From an uncultured bacterium (lineage in GTDB: Bacteria > Pseudomonadota > Gammaproteobacteria > Burkholderiales > Burkholderiaceae_E): a stretch of DNA of 34,678 nt. A program made the position numbers and the translations under genes. Each line of letters starts with the position of its first letter. Position 1 is the stretch's first letter. Where the stretch lies: NCBI GenBank assembly GCA_903934795.1, contig CAIZPE010000295.1:1-34678 (forward strand), read 5' to 3'. Positions 22,715 to 30,198 of this stretch are shown here, one piece after another. Under the pieces are notes generated by a model. That model saw only the letters and a list, made by a program, of their open reading frames with translations. It did not search any database and was not told the origin of the DNA.

Positions 22715-23416
22715 ATGTTCGAACTCACCCCCGCGCTGATTGCGGAACTGCAGACCATGGACACCCCCACGGTGTGCAACGCGCTCGAGCTGCTGGTGCC
22801 GGGCCGCCGCGGCTACGGCTACACCGTCTCACCGCTGGTGTGCACCCGGCCGCACCTCAAGCCCATGGTCGGCATCGCCCGCACCGCCACCATCCGCAGC
22901 GCGCATCCCAGCGACCTCGCCGCGCCCGAGGCGCGCGCGCTGTCGGACGCCTACTACACCTACATCGACAAGGGCCCCAAGCCGAGCGTGATCGTCATGC
23001 AGGATCTCGACGAGCAGCGCGGCTACGGCTCGTTCTGGGGCGAGGTGAACAGCTCCATCCACAAGGGCTTCGGCTGCCTGGGCCTGATCACCAATGGCGG
23101 CGTGCGGGACATCCCCGACATCGCCGAGGGTTTCCAGATGCTGGCCGACCGCATCATCCCCTCGCACGCCTTCGTGCATGTGGTGGACTTCTCTCGACCG
23201 GTCGATGTGGCCGGCATGCGGGTGCGCGACGGCGATCTGATCCACGCCGATCAGCACGGCGCGGTGGTCATCCCCCACGAGGTGGCCACCAAGGTGCGCG
23301 GCGCGGCCGACCAGATCATCCGCCGCGAGCGGGTGATCATCGAGGCCGCGCGCAGCCCCGGCTTCGACATCGACAAGCTGCGCGCCGCGCAGGGCAAGGC
23401 CTCGGAGATTCACTGA
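22715..23416 (+). CDS. RraA/HMG-aldolase-like protein
   Basis: A 233-aa protein of the RraA superfamily. Class II HMG/CHA aldolases of this fold cleave 4-hydroxy-4-methyl-2-oxoglutarate or 4-carboxy-4-hydroxy-2-oxoadipate to pyruvate and an oxoacid, and often decarboxylate oxaloacetate. The family's substrate and metal segment is present as TNGGVRDIPD (126-135) with R131 and D132; WGEVNS (108-113) is the preceding loop. The E. coli RNase E inhibitor RraA is shorter (about 160 aa) and lacks aldolase function; 233 aa and the catabolic context favour an aldolase or decarboxylase. Start at 22715 preceded by GGGAG. Convergent with the ThDP enzyme gene, 15 nt apart. Confidence 0.83.
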   Translation: MFELTPALIAELQTMDTPTVCNALELLVPGRRGYGYTVSPLVCTRPHLKPMVGIARTATIRSAHPSDLAAPEARALSDAYYTYIDKGPKPSVIVMQDLDEQRGYGSFWGEVNSSIHKGFGCLGLITNGGVRDIPDIAEGFQMLADRIIPSHAFVHVVDFSRPVDVAGMRVRDGDLIHADQHGAVVIPHEVATKVRGAADQIIRRERVIIEAARSPGFDIDKLRAAQGKASEIH

Positions 23417-23431
23417 GGCCTGGCGCCAGGC

Positions 23432-25006
23432 TCAGATCAGCGCCTCGATCAGCGAAGGTCCTGGCTGCGCAAAGGACGCGGCCAGCGCCTTGTTGAACGA
23501 CTCGGCGCTGTCCGCCCGCCAGGCGGTCACGCCCATGCTGCGGGCCATGCCCACCCAGTCGATGGTCGGGTCGGTGAGCTCGAGCATGCTCATCGCCTTC
23601 GGGCCGGGCGCATGCGCGCCCACCCGCCCGAACTCCACCTGCAGGATGCCGTAGCGGCGGTTGGCGAAGATCACCGTCGTGATGTCCAGCCGTTCGCGCG
23701 CCTGGGTCCAGAGCGCCTGCACGGTGTACATGCCGCCGCCATCGCCCTGCAGGCACAGCACCCGCCGGCCGGGCGCGGCGATGGCCGCGCCGGTGGCGGT
23801 GGGCAGCGCATAGCCGATCGAGCCGCCGGTGAGCTGCAGCCAGTCATGGGCCGGCGCGCCGCGGGTGCCCATCACGGTGCCGTGGCCGGAGGTGCCGCCC
23901 TCGTCGACCACCACCGCGTTCTCGGGCAGCAGATGGCCCACCGCCGCGCCGATCGCGCGGGCGTCGAGCTTGCCGCTGGGCAGTGCCGGTCGGTCGGCGG
24001 CGGCGAGCGGCGCCGCCTTGCCGCTGGCCCCCACGGCCTGGCCGAGCGCATCGAGCGCGCCGTCGAGATCGCCGTCGCGGCCGGCCACCTCATGCAGCGT
24101 GCAGCCCTCCGGCGTCAGCCAGTAGGGCTTGCCGGGATAGGCGAAGAAGGTCACCGGTGCCTGGGTGCCGAGCAGGATGATGTGTCGGGTGCCGGCCAGC
24201 ATCTCGGCGGCCTGTTCGCCGAAGTAGGGCAGGCGCAGCGGGGCCGGAAGACCGGCGCCGCGCCGCATCCGCGGCACGAAGGTATCGGTGACCAGCCGCG
24301 CGCCGGTGGCCGCTGCGATGCGCGCCGCGGCCTGCACGCGCGCTTCGGTGAGCACCCCGTTGATCAGCAGCACGCAGGGCTCGCCGCTGGCCAGCGCGCG
24401 GGCCGCCGACAGCACCCGCTCGCCATCGATCGGGGGAGGGCTCAGGCGCGGCAGCGGCGCCGGAATGGGCGCGGTGGTGGTGTCCCATGCCGTGTCGGCG
24501 GGCAGGATCAGCGTGGCCACCTGACCGGGCGGGGCGAGCGCGGCCTGGATGGCTGCGGCGCCGTCGGCGGCCACGGTATCGGCGCTGGCTGCGGCCTTCA
24601 CCCAGCCCGAGACCGGCCGCGCGATGGCCTCGACATCGGAGGTGAGCGGCGCGTCGTATTTGCGGTGGTAGGTGGCGTGGTCGCCCACCACATTGACCAC
24701 CGGGGTGCGCGCCTTCTTCGCGTTGTGCAGGTTGGCCAGGCCGTTGCCCAGGCCCGGGCCCAGGTGCAGCAGCGTGGCCGCCGGGGTGCCCGCCATGCGG
24801 CCGTAGCCGTCGGCCGCGCCGGTGACCACGCCCTCGAACAGACCGAGCACGCAGCGCATCTGCGGATTGGTGTCGAGCGCGGCCACGAAGTGCATCTCGG
24901 AGGTGCCCGGGTTGGTGAAGCAGACCCGCACGCCGGCATCGACGAAGGTCTGCACCAGGGCTTCGGCGCCGGTGCGGCCGGCGGGCTGGCTGGGGGAATC
25001 GCTCAT
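23432..25006 (-). CDS. Thiamine-diphosphate enzyme, acetolactate synthase-like (IlvB family)
   Basis: A 524-aa ThDP-dependent enzyme of the decarboxylase/acetolactate synthase superfamily with three domains: Pyr (1-175) with catalytic Glu58 (LFEGVVTGAADGYGR), a central domain, and PP (about 350-524) with the ThDP-Mg motif GDGGG (421-425) to N449. It is shorter than true acetolactate synthase (about 560-600 aa) and no small subunit gene follows, so it more likely decarboxylates or ligates a 2-oxoacid in catabolism. Its ATG overlaps the stop of the SDR at 25003 by 4 nt (ATGA). The chosen start at 25006 has GGAGAC before it; the frame stays open to 25654 only within the SDR gene. Confidence 0.85.
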   Translation of the reverse strand: MSDSPSQPAGRTGAEALVQTFVDAGVRVCFTNPGTSEMHFVAALDTNPQMRCVLGLFEGVVTGAADGYGRMAGTPAATLLHLGPGLGNGLANLHNAKKARTPVVNVVGDHATYHRKYDAPLTSDVEAIARPVSGWVKAAASADTVAADGAAAIQAALAPPGQVATLILPADTAWDTTTAPIPAPLPRLSPPPIDGERVLSAARALASGEPCVLLINGVLTEARVQAAARIAAATGARLVTDTFVPRMRRGAGLPAPLRLPYFGEQAAEMLAGTRHIILLGTQAPVTFFAYPGKPYWLTPEGCTLHEVAGRDGDLDGALDALGQAVGASGKAAPLAAADRPALPSGKLDARAIGAAVGHLLPENAVVVDEGGTSGHGTVMGTRGAPAHDWLQLTGGSIGYALPTATGAAIAAPGRRVLCLQGDGGGMYTVQALWTQARERLDITTVIFANRRYGILQVEFGRVGAHAPGPKAMSMLELTDPTIDWVGMARSMGVTAWRADSAESFNKALAASFAQPGPSLIEALI

Positions 25007-25986
25007 GCGCGGTCTCCATCGGATTGGCGGGGGGTGGTGGCCGCGCTGCGCCAGGCGGCGGCGAAGGCGTCCTCGTAGGCCTGCTCGGGCTCGGCGCGCA
25101 CCATGGCGTCGAGCCGATGGGCGTCTTCGCCCACCAGGATGCGCCAGCGGTCTTCGCGCACACCGGCGAGGATGATCCGCGCGGCCTCGTCGGCACTGGT
25201 GGGCGCCTTGTCGCGGAACTCCAGCGCGCGCTGATGCAGCAGCTGGCGGATCTGGTCGTCGCTCAGGGCGGCCACGGGGGCGCCGGCGCGCACCAGCCGC
25301 GCGCGGGCCTGGGCCACCCGCTCGGCCGGCAGGGTGAGGGGCTCGGTGCCGCTCAGCACCCGCCCGGTGTTGATCGAGATGCCGGTGCCGATGTGGCCGG
25401 GCATCACCACCGCGCAGCGCACCTGCGGCGCGCTCAGGCGCAGGTCGGTGATCAGCGCCTCGGTGAAGCCCTTGACCGCGAACTTGGCCGCCGAATACGC
25501 GGTGTGCGGCACGCCGGGGCCGAGGCTGGCCCAGAAGCCGTTGACGCTGCTGACATTGACCAGGAAGGCCGCGGGGCTGGCCATCAGCATGGGCAGGAAG
25601 GCGCGGCAGCCGTTGTACACGCCCTGCCAGCACACCCCGAAGGTGCGCTCCCATTCGGCGCGATCGCCGTCGACGAAGCTGCCGCCGCCGCCGATGCCGG
25701 CGTTGTTGAAGAGCAGCGCGATGTGGTCGGTGCCATGCACCCGGGCCACTGCGTCGCGGAAGTCGAGCATCTCGTCTTCAACCGCCACATCCACGCGGTG
25801 GATGCTCACCCGGGTGCCGGCCGGCGCCTTCTCCAGGCACTGTTCGCGGGTCTGGGCGAGGCCGGCGGTGTCGAGATCGCACAGGCCCAGGTGCACGCCC
25901 TGCGCGGCGAGCTGCTGCGCCAGCGCGCGGCCGATGCCGCTGCCGGCGCCGGTGATCACCGCGATCTGTCCTTGCTGGATCTGCAT
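25003..25986 (-). CDS. Short-chain dehydrogenase with C-terminal extension
   Basis: A 327-aa SDR: TGAGSGIG (12-19), Asp37 (NAD preference), FNNAG (93-97), S147, Y164 and K168 (YSAAK). After the classical domain there is about 70-80 residues of extension (roughly 245-327, starting around DDQIRQLLHQ) containing AARIILAGVREDRWRILVG, often found in SDRs of this subgroup. The start at 25986 is preceded by AGGAG with 6 nt spacing. It sits between an amidase gene (63 nt upstream) and the ThDP enzyme (4-nt overlap). A hydroxy-ketone or diol substrate would fit a ThDP ligase partner, but that is inference. Confidence 0.87.
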   Translation of the reverse strand: MQIQQGQIAVITGAGSGIGRALAQQLAAQGVHLGLCDLDTAGLAQTREQCLEKAPAGTRVSIHRVDVAVEDEMLDFRDAVARVHGTDHIALLFNNAGIGGGGSFVDGDRAEWERTFGVCWQGVYNGCRAFLPMLMASPAAFLVNVSSVNGFWASLGPGVPHTAYSAAKFAVKGFTEALITDLRLSAPQVRCAVVMPGHIGTGISINTGRVLSGTEPLTLPAERVAQARARLVRAGAPVAALSDDQIRQLLHQRALEFRDKAPTSADEAARIILAGVREDRWRILVGEDAHRLDAMVRAEPEQAYEDAFAAAWRSAATTPRQSDGDRA

Positions 25987-26049
25987 GCCATTCTCCTGGC
26001 GCCCCGGGGGCCGCCGGTAAGGGGGAAGAAATCGGGACGCGCCCCCGCG

Positions 26050-27498
26050 TCAGTCGAATCCGGGCGGCGGGGTGAAGCCGAAGCCGAGCTGCTCCAGGCG
26101 GCGGGCGAGCTGCACCGTGCGCAGATCGCCATAGGCCGGGCCGATCAGCTGCACGCCGATGGGCAGGCCATCGGGGCCCGCGCCGCCGGGGATGACCGTG
26201 CCCGGCAGGTAGGACACGCCGGCCAGCCCGGCCCAGAAGGTCTGCATGAAGTAGGGATGGTCGACACCATCGACGCGGATGCGGCGCTCGCCGAGCGCGC
26301 GCTGATCGTGCGCGAAGGCGGTGGTGGGCATGATCGGCGCGACCAGCACATCATGCTGCTGGAAGAACGCATGCCAGGCCCAGCGCAGGCGGGTGCGTTC
26401 CTCGTTCAGGCGCGCCCAGTCGCGGGCCCGCATCGTCTGCCAGCGGGCCTGCTGCACCGCCGGGCTGCGGTCATCGGGCGCGGCCGACTCGGCCCGCGCC
26501 ACCAGCCGGGCGAACTCGTCGTCGGGCAGGCGCGCGGCCATCGCCGAGGCGAGCAGGGCCGAGAACACGGTGTGGCTGTGCTCGGGGCTGAAGGCCGGAC
26601 GCGCGGCGTCATCGACGATCGCGCCCTGCGCGGCCAGCGCCCGGGCCACGGCCGTCACCCGCTCGGCCACCGCAGCCGATGACGGGCACATCGGGTCGCT
26701 GGTCCACAGCGCCACCCGCAGGCCGCGCAACGACTCGCCGAGCCCGCCGAGCGCCACCTGCAGGCCCGGCGCCTCGAGTTCGTCGGGCCGGGCCAGCAGG
26801 CCAAGGGCGATCTCCAGGTCCTCGGCGCTGCGCGCGAGCGGCCCGATCACCGAGATGTCGGTCGGCGTGCGCGCCCCGCCCAGGGCGTGGCCGCGCATCG
26901 GCAGCAGGTTCCAGGTGGGCTTGTGGCCGAACACCCCGCAGAAGTGCGCCGGGTTGCGAATCGAGCCGCCGATGTCGCTGCCGATCTCCAGGCCGGTGAG
27001 CCCCGCGGCCAGTGCCGCGGCCGAGCCGCCCGAGGAGCCGCCGGGCGTGCGATCGGGCGCCCAGGGATTGCCGGTGGTGCCGTAGATCTCGTTGTAGCTC
27101 TGGAAGTCGGCCAGGCGGATCGGGACATTGGTCTTGCCGAACACATTCGCGCCGGCGGCGGCCAGCCGCTGCACGGCCAGCGCGTCGGTGCGGGCGATGT
27201 TGTCGCGCTGCGCCGGAATGCCCCAGGTGGTGGGGGTGCCGGCGAAGTCATAACTTTCCTTGATGGTCATCGGCACGCCGTGCAGCGGGCCGAGCGCCTC
27301 GCCGCGGGCGCGGGCCTGGTCGGCGGCATCGGCGCGCGCGCGGGCGCCCTCGCGGTCCTGGACCACCACCGCGTTGATGCCCGGGTTGTGCCGATCGACG
27401 CGGGCGAGGAAGTGCTCGAGCAGCTCGCGGGCACCCACCCGGCCATCGCGGATCTGGGCGGCGAGCTGGCTGGCGGACTGGAAGTGCCATGGGCGCAT
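26050..27498 (-). CDS. Amidase (amidase-signature family)
   Basis: A 482-aa amidase-signature hydrolase. The Ser-cisSer-Lys triad is complete: K80 (MTIKES), S155 (PGGSSGGSAA) and the nucleophile S179 (SDIGGSIRNPA). The C-terminal part has LPIGVQLIGPAYGD, also typical. Members hydrolyse amides, and some act on carbamates, ureas or esters; the substrate here is unknown. No GatA-specific neighbours are present, so a tRNA amidotransferase role is unlikely. The start at 27498 has GGAGAC upstream. It appears to lead an operon with an SDR and a ThDP enzyme, which would then process the released acid or amine part. The frame is open far upstream but only as shadow of the FMN dehydrogenase gene. Confidence 0.88.
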   Translation of the reverse strand: MRPWHFQSASQLAAQIRDGRVGARELLEHFLARVDRHNPGINAVVVQDREGARARADAADQARARGEALGPLHGVPMTIKESYDFAGTPTTWGIPAQRDNIARTDALAVQRLAAAGANVFGKTNVPIRLADFQSYNEIYGTTGNPWAPDRTPGGSSGGSAAALAAGLTGLEIGSDIGGSIRNPAHFCGVFGHKPTWNLLPMRGHALGGARTPTDISVIGPLARSAEDLEIALGLLARPDELEAPGLQVALGGLGESLRGLRVALWTSDPMCPSSAAVAERVTAVARALAAQGAIVDDAARPAFSPEHSHTVFSALLASAMAARLPDDEFARLVARAESAAPDDRSPAVQQARWQTMRARDWARLNEERTRLRWAWHAFFQQHDVLVAPIMPTTAFAHDQRALGERRIRVDGVDHPYFMQTFWAGLAGVSYLPGTVIPGGAGPDGLPIGVQLIGPAYGDLRTVQLARRLEQLGFGFTPPPGFD

Positions 27499-27605
27499 TG
27501 CGGGGTCTCCGGGGGTGGGGCGGCGCGGCGCGCGCCGGGCGGGCACGGCCGAGTATGGCCCAGGCCCGCGGCCGGCCCGCGGGCAAGGCGTGCGCGCCTG
27601 GTCTG

Positions 27606-27666
27606 TGCGCTTTCGTTTTTTCGATCCGCTTTGCCTGGCGCGGCAGGCGCGGTGCGCGAAAGCGCA
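27606..27666. promoter_or_regulatory. Widely spaced inverted repeat in the amidase/FMN-dehydrogenase divergent region
   Basis: TGCGCTTTCG (27606-27615) and its exact reverse complement CGAAAGCGCA (27657-27666) are separated by 41 nt, about four helical turns, with a smaller GCCTG/CAGGC repeat between. They lie in the middle of the 258-nt divergent region. A cooperative operator pair is possible; a large stem-loop is the alternative. No convincing promoter hexamers were found here. Confidence 0.35.
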
Positions 27667-27756
27667 GCGACCGAACCGGCGCGCATCGCCGGGCCCCCGA
27701 TGGCGGGCGCACAATCGATCGGATACCTTGACAACCCACGCACCAGGGGGATCCCG

Positions 27757-28848
27757 ATGGCAGCCGATTTCACCACCCTGCAGGAGATGGTCCAGCTGGC
27801 GCGCAGCGCCCTGGGCCGCGGCGAGTGGGACTACCTCACCGGCGCAGCCGAGACCGAGACCACCATGAAGCGCAACCGGCTCGCCCTCGACCGGCTGGCG
27901 CTGCGGGCGCGGGTGATGCACGATGTCTCGCAGGTGCATACCCGGCGCAGCCTGCTCGGGGTCGACCTGCGCATCCCGGTGCTGCTCGCCCCGATCGGCT
28001 CGCTGCAGGTCTTCGAGGCCGGCGGTGGGCTGTCGGTGGCGCGCGCCGTGGGCGAGTTCGGCGTGATGCAGATCCTCAGTTCGGTATGCCAGCCCGACTT
28101 CGAGACCCTGGCCCGCCAGTGCGACGCGCCCAAGATCCATCAGCTCTATGTGCACGGCGACGAGGCCTGGATGATGGACATCATCGCGCGCACCGTGGCC
28201 GCGGGCTACAAGGGCTTCTGCCTCACGGCAGACACCCAGATCTACAGCCGCCGCGAGCGCGACCTGCTCAAGCGTTACCTGCCCATGGCTGCGCGCCAGC
28301 CCGGCACCCGCCTGCCGCGCCGGCCGTCGGTCACCATGCAGCCCTCGATGACCTGGGACCTGATCCGCCGCATCAAGGACCGCTTCGACATTCCGCTGAT
28401 CCTCAAGGGCATCGCCTGCGCCGAAGACGCCGACCTCGCGGTGCGCAACGGCGTCGATGTCATCTATGTGTCCAACCACGGCGGTCGCCAGCTCGACCAC
28501 GGCCAGGCCACGCTCGAGACCCTGCCCGAGGTGGTGCAGGCCGTGGCCGGACGCGTGCCGGTGATCGTCGACGGCGGCATCATGCGCGGCACCGACATCA
28601 TCAAGGCGCTGGCCCTGGGGGCTCGCGCGGTGGGCATCGGCCGCCTCGAGGCGCTGGCCATGGCCGCCGGCGGCACGCCCGCGGTGGTGCGCATGCTCGA
28701 GCTGCTCGAGATCGAGATGCAGCTCAACCTCGCCTCGATGGGCCTGTCGTCCATCGACCAGCTCCACCCCGGCAGCGTGGTGCCGGCCCAGCCGGTGGTG
28801 CCGCCCCATGTGCTCAGCGCCTTCCCGCTGCTCTCCGAGGGCTACTGA
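27757..28848 (+). CDS. FMN-dependent 2-hydroxyacid dehydrogenase/oxidase (LldD/glycolate oxidase family)
   Basis: A 363-aa FMN TIM-barrel enzyme oxidising an L-2-hydroxyacid to the 2-oxoacid. Residues equivalent to those of glycolate oxidase are all visible: Y26, Y131 (QLYVHGD), D159 (LTADT), K217 (LILKGI), H241 and R244 in SNHGGRQLD (239-247), then VDGGIMRGTDIIKALALGA (271-289) for the FMN phosphate. No cytochrome b2 domain or membrane segment, so the electron acceptor is unclear. The ATG at 27757 has AGGGGG six bases upstream. It opens the right-hand operon; the next gene begins 2 nt after its stop codon, so it is made together with the molybdenum hydroxylase. Confidence 0.9.
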   Translation: MAADFTTLQEMVQLARSALGRGEWDYLTGAAETETTMKRNRLALDRLALRARVMHDVSQVHTRRSLLGVDLRIPVLLAPIGSLQVFEAGGGLSVARAVGEFGVMQILSSVCQPDFETLARQCDAPKIHQLYVHGDEAWMMDIIARTVAAGYKGFCLTADTQIYSRRERDLLKRYLPMAARQPGTRLPRRPSVTMQPSMTWDLIRRIKDRFDIPLILKGIACAEDADLAVRNGVDVIYVSNHGGRQLDHGQATLETLPEVVQAVAGRVPVIVDGGIMRGTDIIKALALGARAVGIGRLEALAMAAGGTPAVVRMLELLEIEMQLNLASMGLSSIDQLHPGSVVPAQPVVPPHVLSAFPLLSEGY

Positions 28849-28849
28849 C

Positions 28850-29713
28850 ATGACCGACATCGACTTCCAGGCGCCGGCCAGCCTTCAGGATGCCCTGGCT
28901 CTGCTCGGGCAGGCCGGCCAGACCCGGCCGCTCGCCGGCGGCACCGACCTCATGGTGCAGATGCGCTCGGGCCGACTGCAGCCGCAGCGCATCCTCGATC
29001 TCAAGCGCATTCCGGGCCTGATCGGCATCCAGGCCGGGCCGGCCGGCTTCGTCATCGGGGCGGCCACGCCCTGCGCGCAGATCGGCGAGCACGCCGGCCT
29101 GGCCGCAGCCTGGCCGGGCGTGGTCGAGGCCGCGCGCCTGATCGGCTCCACCCAGGTGCAGGGCCGCGCCAGCCTTGGCGGCAACCTGTGCAACGCCTCG
29201 CCCGCGGCCGACAGCGTGCCGGCCCTGATCGCCGCCGGCGCGGTGCTGCGGGTGGCGGGCCCTGCCGGCGAGCGCGAGCTGGCCGCTGAAGCCCTGCAGC
29301 TCGGCCCGGGGCGTCATGCGCTGGCGCCGGGCGAGGTGCTGGTGGCCATCGCGCTGCCGGCGCGCGCCCCGCGCTCGGGCGATGCCTACCTGCGCCTCAT
29401 TCCCCGCACCGAGATGGACATCGCGGTGGCTGGCGCGGGCGTGTGGCTCGCGCTCGATGCCGATCGCCGCGTGAGCCAGGCCCGGGTGGCGCTCGGCGCG
29501 GTCGCGCCCACTGCGCTGCGGGTGGATGCCGCCGCGCAGGCGCTGATCGGCACCCGCCTGGAAGACGAGGCGCTGGCGCGCCTGGCCGCCGCCGCGAGCG
29601 CGGCCTGCCGCCCCATCGACGACAAGCGCGGCACCGCCGCCTACCGGATTCGCGTGGCCGGCGTGCTCGCACGCCGGGCGGCCGTCATCGCCTATGAAAG
29701 GGCCTGCGCATGA
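28850..29713 (+). CDS. Molybdenum hydroxylase, FAD-binding subunit (CoxM type)
   Basis: A 287-aa flavoprotein subunit of the xanthine dehydrogenase family. FAD-binding motifs are PLAGGTDLM (27-35) and QGRASLGGNLCNASPAADS (104-122). It passes electrons from the iron-sulfur subunit to the final acceptor. Length matches CoxM/CutM subunits and lacks the extra loop that binds a 4Fe-4S cluster in 4-hydroxybenzoyl-CoA reductase. The ATG at 28850 is almost joined to the preceding stop (28846-28848), and the gene overlaps the 2Fe-2S subunit by 4 nt, so all subunits are translationally coupled. Confidence 0.9.
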   Translation: MTDIDFQAPASLQDALALLGQAGQTRPLAGGTDLMVQMRSGRLQPQRILDLKRIPGLIGIQAGPAGFVIGAATPCAQIGEHAGLAAAWPGVVEAARLIGSTQVQGRASLGGNLCNASPAADSVPALIAAGAVLRVAGPAGERELAAEALQLGPGRHALAPGEVLVAIALPARAPRSGDAYLRLIPRTEMDIAVAGAGVWLALDADRRVSQARVALGAVAPTALRVDAAAQALIGTRLEDEALARLAAAASAACRPIDDKRGTAAYRIRVAGVLARRAAVIAYERACA

Positions 29714-30198
29714 GCAAACAACGCATCAGCTGCATCGTCAACGGCGAGCCGGTTGAGTTTCTCGGCAGCGCCAGCCAGAGCCTGCTTGACGCCCTGCGCG
29801 ACGAGCTCGGTCTCACCGGCAGCAAGGAAGGCTGCGGCAGCGGCGACTGCGGCGCCTGCTCCATCACGCTCGATGGCCGGCTCGCCTGCGCCTGCCTGGT
29901 GTTCGCCCCCGAGGCGCAGGGCCGCCGTATCGGCACCATCGAGGGCCTCGCCGAGGGCGGCCGGCTGCACCCGGTGCAGCAGCAGTTCCTCGAGCACGCC
30001 GCCCTGCAGTGCGGCTTCTGCACGCCGGGCCTGCTGGTGGCGGCCAAGGCCCTGCTCGACCGCAACCCCGATCCCACCGAGACCGAAGTCCGCTACTGGC
30101 TGGCCGGCAATCTCTGCCGCTGCACCGGCTACGACAAGATCGTGCGCGCGGTGCTCGACGCCGCCGCCCAGCTTCGCGCCCAGGAGGCCCGCCCATGA
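29710..30198 (+). CDS. Molybdenum hydroxylase, 2Fe-2S subunit (CoxS type)
   Basis: A 162-aa subunit with two [2Fe-2S] clusters. The plant-ferredoxin-like N-terminal cluster is held by C42, C47, C50 and C62 (GCGSGDCGAC); the C-terminal helical domain cluster by C101 and C104 (QCGFCTPG) and C136 and C138 (NLCRCTGY). All eight cysteines are present. It moves electrons from the Mo site to FAD. The gene overlaps both neighbours by 4 nt (ATGA), a tight arrangement for equal subunit production. No Tat or Sec signal is visible, so the enzyme is cytoplasmic. Confidence 0.93.
   Translation: MSKQRISCIVNGEPVEFLGSASQSLLDALRDELGLTGSKEGCGSGDCGACSITLDGRLACACLVFAPEAQGRRIGTIEGLAEGGRLHPVQQQFLEHAALQCGFCTPGLLVAAKALLDRNPDPTETEVRYWLAGNLCRCTGYDKIVRAVLDAAAQLRAQEARP

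Noticed and set aside
22715-23416. RNase E inhibitor RraA
   Set aside because: It is much longer than E. coli RraA and keeps the Arg-Asp pair of the aldolase branch; the catabolic neighbours fit an aldolase or decarboxylase better.
23432-25006. Biosynthetic acetolactate synthase (ilvB)
   Set aside because: Shorter than the biosynthetic enzyme, no ilvH-like subunit, and placed in a catabolic operon; only family membership is claimed.
27728-27733. Perfect TTGACA as -35 of the FMN-dehydrogenase operon
   Set aside because: At 17 nt it would put the -10 at 27751-27756, inside the ribosome-site spacer, with no TATAAT-like bases.
26887-27756. In-frame N-terminal extension of the FMN dehydrogenase
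   Set aside because: The extension overlaps the amidase gene and is not protein-like; the ATG at 27757 has a good ribosome site and begins the family domain.
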